A stretch of 64,000 nucleotides of DNA from Tolypeutes matacus (taxonomy: Eukaryota > Chordata > Mammalia > Cingulata > Chlamyphoridae): positions 1,005,187 through 1,069,186 of the forward strand of contig JAKSZT010054399.1 in the NCBI GenBank assembly GCA_026826555.1, given 5' to 3'. Below, piece after piece: positions 56,334-64,000 of the stretch. The notes under the pieces are model-generated. The model made no database searches. It saw only the letters and a program-made list of their open reading frames with translations, and was not told the origin of the DNA. Both the position numbers and the translations under genes were made by a program. Position 1 is the first letter of the stretch. Every line of letters starts with the position of its first letter.

Positions 56334-58821
56334 GTTTGACCATCCACTTGTAAATCAGCTCCTTCTGAGGTGGATGCTTGCCCTATTAGCTCTTCATTGT
56401 GCATTCCCTCATGGAAGTGTTAGATCGGCATTAAATTAAATTGGGGGGTATGGCTGTACCTGCCTGGGCTGGTGGCTTAGCTCCGTGAGTGCTGTGTTCT
56501 ATCTTCAGGTACCACTAACGTGTAACGGAGTATGTTTTCAAAGACAGGAGAGAGCCTGAAAGCCCCAGTGCAGGATCGGGGTTGAAAGGCCATTTGTTTG
56601 CTGCTGAGAAGCATAGCAAGCACTCTAGACGTTTTTATCACAGCGTCTTAAACAGTGATGCTGGGGGCTGATGAAGACATGTGCAAGCGGGGACTTTACA
56701 ATTTACAGTTTGGCGAGCTTCATACCATGTGAAATGGAAATGAAAAGGTGGCCTGGTTTGGACTGCCTAAGTCGTCGTCTTTGCTTTAAGAGCAGATCAT
56801 TGCATCAACTCTGACTCATTGCATCCTATGCTGAAAGGAAGAAGTGGTTTGCTGTGCTTCTCTGGTCCAGCTTCCAGCACAGAGTATGGTACAGTGCCGG
56901 GGAAGCAGTGAGCTCAGCCTCATGGGTGACTGAGAAATGCCCATCTGCCTTGTTCTGTGTAAACACGGGATGAGGTTCTGCATAAAACAGTCATCAAAAT
57001 ATTTCCCTTTTATATATATTTCTATTCAGTCAATTCTAGAGTATATAGGGTAAAGTGGAGGAAATAGAATCTTCTTATTTTGGGAAGAGGGGTGAAGCTG
57101 CACATGTGTGTGTTCTCTGCCCTGTGTTTATTTCCTTGAATTTTGTCAGCTCACCTTCTTCCTCACCTGGGCTTTCTGTGTTACCTTAAGCCATGTCACC
57201 ATGCTAATCCACAAGGAACATTAGTAGATAACTCAAGTCAACCCTAGGATCATACCACCTCCTGCTAGTCACATTTTTAGAGATTTTCATAATAGAAAAT
57301 AATAATAGATTAAGTCCAAAAGAGTGGAAGTTTTTCAAAGCTACACCGGATTGCCTCCTTGATTAGTATGTGGGGACTGTCAGTGCAATCTAATGTCTGA
57401 CAGGTGGTATGAGGATTGATTGAAGTAATGTTTATAAAGTATTGGGAGGAGGAGAGGAGGGGGAGGGGAAAGAGGCACAAAGAGAGCGGGACAAAGGATC
57501 GAGGCAGGCACTTGCACCCAGAGGCATACGTGCACACAGACAGGCAAATAGGCCCTACAAGGGATGCTCTACTGCAGGTAGCTGTGCTGTAGTGGGGGTG
57601 GAGGGCTGATGCCAGAGAACACGACAGCCTTGGGTTCAGTGGCTTTCGAGTTACACTCTATGATGTGAGGCTAAGGTCATAGCTGTGGGCTATAATTTTT
57701 CACTTATCTTGACATTAAAGTCCCCTGAATCCAATCTGTCAGTCTTATCTCTTACATCATCCTCATATCTAGATTCCTCAAACCTACTCATTGCAAACTT
57801 GGAAATGCAAAGCTCTGAGGCATGGGGATTTATTTATTCCATCTCAATCTTGAATCACTAACCATTTCATTTTGTGAAACTGAAAATTTAGAATTTGTTT
57901 CAGTTATTATGTGGCCATGGCTAAATTATTTAATGGAAGATGTATTCATCTTCTGATAAAACTCTTTTCATGTTTGGAGTTTTGATTTTTTTCTTTTAAT
58001 TATTAGATATCCTTCTGATAGAGGAGAAGATGCTGGAATGAGGAGGCAGAGCAAAGCTTATGTGAAAGACCCGTTGCTGCAAAGGTCTTCTCGGGGTGGG
58101 GAAATTTTAGATTTAGGCAAAGTTCCATTTCGTTGGCTCCTGCCTGCCCTCTCAGGGGCTCTTCTCCCTTACCTCCCTTTCTGTTTGAATCTTTCTCCTC
58201 TCCCAAATGCTTCAGGTCAGTCTGTGCACCTTGGTTGGCTCCTGGAGAAAAATAAAGTGAATGTGATCAAGACACTCACATTAAAATGACAGAGACCTAA
58301 AGTATTACATTGGCCAAAATAATGCCATTATACAATGGCTTGGAATCACGTGGATTAATATTTTTAATGGTGGAATTTTAGCCCATCCTGAGGGAGATCC
58401 TTTGGATGACTTTCTTTTTTCAAGGACATTAAGAAGCAAGTGGCAGCCTACCTAATTAATACTTGCTCCCCATTGTGACTTCTGTCTAATAACTACCCAG
58501 GTAATGGTTAGCAATGCATATAAATTTCAAGCTATGGTATAGTTCACCAACTTTCTTTTATGTTCTTCAAATGCATGAAGATCTCTACCTACTCTCTTTG
58601 ACCTTTTTAGGACAGAACTAGGTAGACATTCTGCCTGGTCAGGTTATTTGAAGTATCTTCTTTGCCAACCTGTTGACCAGTGCCCACAATGCTACTGACA
58701 GACATCAGTCCTCAAGTACTAAGCAAAATCCCCTTCTGCTTGTTTTCTATTAAAAGGCAAATGATACTGGGACAGAGGAAACAAATAAGACAATAGCACC
58801 TGGGCTGCTCAAGTATATGCC
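56334..58821. other. unannotated, apparently unique sequence
   Basis: 2.5 kb without recognised repeats. Purine-rich run at 57448-57485. Short frames only. Confidence 0.4.
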
Positions 58822-59272
58822 ATGATATAGGTCAGCTTAAACAATGGGAATTTATGAGTTCACGATTTTGAGGCTAAGAAAAAGTCCAAATCAAGGCATC
58901 AAGGCAGTGCTTTCTTCCCAAAGACTGTTCTGGGGCTGGCTGCCAGAGATCCTTGGTCCTGGGCTCCTCTGTCATGTGGAAATGCACATGGCGGCCTCTC
59001 CTGGCCTCTCCCTCCTTTTCTGGGTTCTGTTGAATTTCAGCTTCTTGCTTCCTGTGGCACATACTTTCTCTCTTTCTCGCTCGCTCGCTCTTTCTCTTTC
59101 TCACATAAAGGAATCCAATAATAGGACTAAGACCCATCCTGATTGGGGTGGACCACACCTTAACTGAGGTAACCTCATCCAAAGGTCCTACTTACAATGG
59201 GTTCACACCCTTAAGGATGGATTATATTTAAGAACATGTCTTTCCTGGAGTATATAGCTCCAAATCACTACA
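58822..59272 (-). mobile_element. xenarthran MaLR-like LTR, antisense
   Basis: 'CAGCTTAAACAATGGGAATT' at the left, 'CTGGCTGCCAGAGATCCTTG', a (CTTT/CTCG)n patch at 59055-59103, then 'CAATGGGTTCACACCCTTAA' and 'GGATGGATTATATTTAAGAA'. The right part matches the solo LTR at 18124-18462 ('CAATGGGCTCAGCCCCACAG' and 'GGATTAAGATTAAGAACATC'). No clear duplication; the left end may be truncated. Confidence 0.65.
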
Positions 59273-61749
59273 GCACCTGAGTGTGAATTAGTTTAATCAG
59301 AGTCTATCTTAGGTGGCTTCTCTATTCCCACCCCATAGGTATTCAGTGCTTGTTCCCTGTTACATCGGTTCCTTAGTTGTAGTCTGGTATTACTACTGTG
59401 TTACACTGTATTAAAATTACTTACATATTTAATACTTATGTATTAAAATTATGCTTGAATATACTGTGATGTAGATAAAATGATTTAGTTCATTAAAAAA
59501 AATAAATAAAAGGGGCGGCCACTCCCCGTCTTAAAGGGCAGGATCCTTGTGTACTTTATGCTGGCTTTCAAGGACATAGTAAAATGTCACGTGTAGACGA
59601 CTCTAAATCAACCGCTGACCCACTAATTCATTCATCAGGTACTTCATGGCCATCGCTATATGCCAGACCCTGAGCTGATGCAAAGAAACCCACCTTTCAA
59701 AAGGCTTGGGTAGTCAAAGGCCAACTCTGTCCACATCACAGTTTGGGCAGACTTTAAAAACCTCCAACTCTACCTTCCTATATTTCTATGTTCAGGGACT
59801 TGGGCCAAATGAGTGGAGCAACTTTTCAAATAATTTCTCTCTCAAATCTACCCATTATTTTCTGCTTCCGTTCAGAAGAATCATTCGTCTGAGTTTAGGA
59901 TCCATCGACTTAAAAGTAATAGGAAGAAGGAGATGACCATCTGGATACCTTCTTCCTCCTCAGTGTGATGACAAATGGAATATTTTCTCCCTTGGTGGTG
60001 AGAACCGATTCAGTATAAATTTTCTAGCATCGCTGAGACTTTTTCTGTTCTCAGTACTTCCACTGACAGGTGTGTGCTTTGTCTGAAGGCAGGTATTTGC
60101 TTAGCAAGCTACTCACAGAAAGTCCATTGGAAAGGCATCCTTTTTGGTTGCTATGCTTTGTGTTGATTTTTAACTGTGTTCGTCAATGTATACTAGCAAC
60201 CCATAGCCCAGGGATGACATACGAGCGTTTACTGGTTTCAGTTACCGTGTATTAATCCCACGATGCTCCCTTGGAAACAGAAGTTTCTCTGATGATAATT
60301 TGGTACTTTCCTTTTATAAGTTAATAACCATGTCCCAGGCTAAATTATTACTTTAGGCTCTAGCCTCAGAGTTTATTAGTTCTCAGTAAGGTTACCATCG
60401 AAGTTAATAGGAAACAGTTACTCTCTGTTTTTGTCATTATTGTCACAGTTATTCCTACAATTGTTGCTATAATTCCCTGTTTTATAGGTAAACAGAGTTA
60501 TAAAAATATTTACTGGTCACTTGGATAAAACATAAAAATGAATCTTTTACCAATGGCCTATCCATGCTTTATAGGGAGGAGGAAAATCAGGAATAAACGA
60601 AACCTTCAGGTAATCTTTTAGTCTTCTAGGCAATTGTTCATCTGCTTCCCGTGTAAACTTTTTGGCAGGGTTGTTAGCAGGTGATAAAGTATAGAGTTAA
60701 CTGCTTTAAGTTTTCCCCTCTGCTTTTCTCTTGCACTTTCATGCAATAGAAATGAGAGAGAGCTACAGGAAGGAAAATAGCAATATGCTTAAATAATGAA
60801 CGACAGTAAAGAGCTATCGTGAATTTATACCCATAGGTCGGGAGAATTAGAAACAGGTGGCTTTTGGTTGAAGGTACTTCCTGTAAGAGTTCAAGGTGAA
60901 ATTGCTAGGTTAGGAAAGATGACAGGCATGCAATCTTTAAAAACACTGCTACTGGGATTCCTCTTCTTTGCACTGCCCCTCCCCACCCCAAGAATGGCCA
61001 CCACCACAGCTCCCTCATGTGTATGGAAAGCAGCAATTTCAAAGAGCAAGCCCTAACATCTGACACTGGCGATTGATTGCACGCACATCCCTCGGCTCGT
61101 TGATAGAGAGCACATCTCAGTTTTAGAATCACGGTGATCCCTGCTCATTCTTGGTCATGTTGATACATTCTCTTCATCAATAATTTGCATTTATGGGCTC
61201 TTTCTGCATAGCTTGTTCATTTTGATGCTATTTTTAGCTAGGATTTTCTTTTTAATTGTACAATAACAATCGTTAGGTTAGACTGATCGAGAAACTACCA
61301 CCAGAGTCAGGAAACGAGCGCTAGGAGAAGAATGGGGGAGGGGGGTTGTCCATCTCCTCTCTACCGGAGGTGTTTTCCTTTGCAGTTGTAGTTGCTGGTT
61401 CCTGCCACTGCTTTTTGTGCCTTTAGCTCTTTGGAATTCTCATTCGTTTTTTTCCTTGTGCATCAGAATGTGGCTGCTGACGTGTTTTATGTGATGAGAA
61501 GTTTGTGCCACATTGATGTAAGGCAAGCGCTGGCTTTTGTGTAAAGCACTGTCTATTCCCTGCCGTAACAAGGAGAACATTATTTGGAACTTAAGAGATG
61601 GAAAGAGTGTTCTTTTGTTTAAAAAAAATTAATCTTTCATGAATAATCACTGCCATAGCTTGAGGAGGAATTAGGAAAATACACACTTGGAATATAAAAA
61701 AGCTCCAATGTTGCTGTCGCTCATAGGCATTCTGCATTTGGGTGTGTTT
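59273..61749. other. unannotated sequence
   Basis: 59628-59700 begins like the ancient 'ATTCATTCATCAGGTACTTC' class and 59515-59620 may be an L2 scrap; both are weak. An A-rich run lies near 59491. No gene recognised. Confidence 0.35.
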
Positions 61750-61920
61750 TCTTCCAGAATATTTCCTATGCAGGCATATACAAATAATTACAGGTAGTGT
61801 TACAGAAGTGGAATCGTACTTGACATACTTTTCTGAACCTTCTTTTCACACTTAGCAATATGTTATGAACATCTTTCCATGTTCATAAATACAGATCTTA
61901 TAAATATTTTTATGGCTCCT
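61750..61920 (-). mobile_element. old L1 3' UTR fragment, antisense
   Basis: 'AGAAGTGGAATCGTACTTGA', 'CTTCTTTTCACACTTAGCAA' and 'GAACATCTTTCCATGTTCAT' are the reverse complement of an old L1 3' region. Diverged. Confidence 0.7.
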
Positions 61921-62299
61921 GAGTCTTCCAGTGCGTGACTAGAAGAGTCAACCAATTACACATACTCTCTCCCCTCCCTAACTTTTTTGTCTTTTCTGCC
62001 AGTATCCACTGTACTGACCTCTTGTTCTGTTCCTAAATATCACCAGCTGAGAAACCTGAACGAGAAGGACTCTAGGAACCCTTCTCGATAGTTGCACTTC
62101 TGGGTTCCCGCCATGCATTTAGGACTTTTGAGAAATTACTGCTCTTCCATCTTAGCGTCTTTGACAAAGCTCACCATGCCTTTTCCTGGAATTTTACTTT
62201 CCCTTAGATTCCCAGTCTCTTCTGTTTACCTTCCCTCAAAGCCTGTGACTTACAGCCTCACCTGTAACGGCCCTGCCCATCTCTCACATCTCTGGACTG
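61921..62299. other. unannotated sequence
   Basis: Pyrimidine-rich. May contain more L2-like sequence, not called. Confidence 0.3.
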
Positions 62300-62895
62300 G
62301 CCTGGACTTAGCAGAGGCCCTTCCTTGTATGTCATTTTGACTCCATTGTGGCCTTGCCCAGTTTTCTGGAGTGACTCTACTTTCCCTTCAGATTTGGTTT
62401 TAAACTCCTAATCATAGCCTCCCACGACCACCCTTCTTTACTTCCAGTTGGTTACCAACTTGTGGTCTTTGTCTTCCAGTCAAACAATGCTCTGTTGACT
62501 ACTCTTCCCAACTCATAGCTCTACCTTAAGACCCTGCCCATGCCTTCATCTCCATCTCAAACACCGTATTCTTCTAGTTCTTGACCAATAAAGGAGACCC
62601 CTCCCAGTCCTTCGAGCCCTGGCTGGGAGTCATCTTTATGGCATCGTCCCTGATGACTTCCACTTGGCTCTAGTCAATATCTGGAAGGACATCTGGGAGA
62701 GGGGGAGGGAGAATCTCCAAACAGCTGATGGTGCCGTTTTTCTGTAGCTCTGTTGTTTCTTTCTTCTTCATATCGAGTAGGTTCTCACTGCTCTGATAGA
62801 TTGTGTGCTGCTTGAAGGCATGCCTTCCTTCCTAGGTAACCCCTTCCGTCCTAGAACATTCTCCACCCAGTAGATGCTCAGGAAATGGAGTCCCA
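62300..62895 (+). mobile_element. L2 LINE 3' region, sense, diverged
   Basis: The clearest part is 'TTGTGTGCTGCTTGAAGGCA' followed by TGCCTTCC and 'CACCCAGTAGATGCTCAGGA', the L2 3' terminal order. The upstream pyrimidine-rich sequence from about 62300 has the composition and CCTTCC-type phrases of L2 but is less certain. Confidence 0.5.
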
Positions 62896-63724
62896 TCAAT
62901 CTAGTGGTCTGCCACATGTCTTCCCGACCTCAGTCTGTCTTTCAGCAACCTAGAAACATTTCATATGTCCTCTCCCACTCCCTCTGATGCCTCTTTCCAT
63001 ACAGAGCAGTGATACTCCCTTCTGAGTCTGCCCCATTGTGTGTTTATATACCTCTTTAGGCCTCCAGCTTGCTTATTTATTAGAGTATTCAAGCTCCCAG
63101 ACAAGAAGAAGAGTCAAGAACGTAGAGTTGCATAATATAGATTACGACTTTTCGGTTCATTTTTGAAACTGAGTTGGTGATAAGTTTAAGAAATTCCTTA
63201 GTTCCTTGGTATTAATTTCTAAGTTTTCTTCTGTTACAAAATGTCATAGCATGTTTTTTTAAATGTCGCTTCTGTTGTCTTTCTAGTTTTACCTGCTGAC
63301 TACAAAGCTTGATTTAATCTCAATCTCATGTTGCTGACCTGCTAAAAGTACTTAAGTCCAAGGCAATAAGAGAAGTAGAAAGTATGTGCCCATCTGTTTA
63401 TAATACTAGTGCTTACATGTATATGTATGCGATAATAATTCACATGGGCAAAAGTCAGTACAGATATGTGGGAGTTTTGGAATTATTGACTACACTATAC
63501 ATAAGGCAGAGATCTCAACCCAGCTTGCTACAAATGACTACTAATAGACAGAGGTATTGCTCCCCCAGCCCACAGGCAGCCTTGAGCCCTGGGGGTCAGG
63601 GAGCATGGGCTGTCCGTTTATGCTAGTATACTGCCCAGGTATTATTTTCAGTATAAACTGTGATGAGGGGGTGGGAGGAAGGAGCTGTACAGTGATTTGG
63701 AATTCAAAAGAACTCAGTTCAGTG
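62896..63724. other. unannotated sequence
   Basis: No confident repeat or gene. Confidence 0.4.
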
Positions 63725-63830
63725 TCAATCTCTGATGGTTTGTCTGCTTTGTTCACTGCTCTGTCCCCATACCTAAAATAGTGCTTGGCATATAGTAGGT
63801 GCTCAAGAAATACATATTGATTTTAACTAA
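63725..63830 (+). mobile_element. L2 LINE 3' end, sense
   Basis: 'TTTGTTCACTGCTCTGTCCC', 'AATAGTGCTTGGCATATAGT' and 'AGGTGCTCAAGAAATACATA', the standard L2 3' tip. Confidence 0.8.
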
Positions 63831-63854
63831 GGAAACATACCTGACTTCTAAATC

Positions 63855-64000
63855 CATCGGGCATGTTAACCCTCTCTGTGTGTCAGTTTCCAGAATTGGA
63901 AATATAATTTATTTCTGTTCAACAGATAATATGTTTATAAGATATAGGGTTGTTGAGAGCACCAAAGTACACGATGGATGTATGGACACAGAACAGGCAC
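63855..64000 (+). mobile_element. MIR SINE, sense, cut by the window end
   Basis: 'TTAACCCTCTCTGTGTGTCA', GTTTCCAGAATTGGAAA, 'TATAGGGTTGTTGAGAGCAC' and ACAGAACAGGCAC follow the MIR core to 3' order and run off the window. Confidence 0.7.

Overview
This window reads as mammalian nuclear, non-coding DNA from a xenarthran (armadillo, sloth or anteater; an armadillo is my best guess). The lineage call rests on tRNA-derived SINEs of the DAS type, found at 6763-6946, 15678-16122, 34565-34772 and 45955-46143. They have recognisable A and B boxes and target-site duplications. Old mammal-wide repeats (MIR, L2, MER5A, MER58-like, MLT1-like LTRs, degraded L1) fill out the background. Repeat names come from recognition by eye and are not database results.

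No protein-coding exon, RNA gene or CpG-island promoter could be supported. Most open frames are short and begin at arbitrary codons, and many lie inside repeats. The only protein-like sequence is a dead L1 ORF1 and ORF2 endonuclease inside a nested L1 at 28627-30621.

Layout. 1-9.6 kb is mostly unique sequence with a MER58-like hAT, two MIRs, an L1 remnant and a SINE. 9.6-19 kb has an L1 3' end, L2, MIR, a composite SINE with two tRNA-like units, a pair of related 140-bp units, a pentanucleotide microsatellite and a 339-bp solo LTR. 19-27.6 kb is largely unique, with an LTR, a hAT copy and a MER5A/hAT tandem insertion. 27.6-31 kb holds an old L1 interrupted by the 3'-truncated L1. 33-40 kb is dense with L1 3' ends, a dimeric SINE, nested LTR and LINE-like repeats, and a MER5A split by an L1 with an inverted 5' part. 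40-64 kb is mostly unique, with L2 and MIR fragments, a well-preserved solo LTR at 51584-52091 and further LTR, hAT and L1 pieces.

Six to seven LTR calls, six of the L1 calls and three of four lineage SINEs lie on the minus strand. Such antisense bias is typical of introns, so the window may be an intron of a gene transcribed on the plus strand. That is inference only. No new gene system was found. The most interesting items are the history of the nested elements: the 3'-truncated, apparently tailless L1 with an intact 15-bp duplication, the inverted L1, and two hAT elements inserted at one target octamer.
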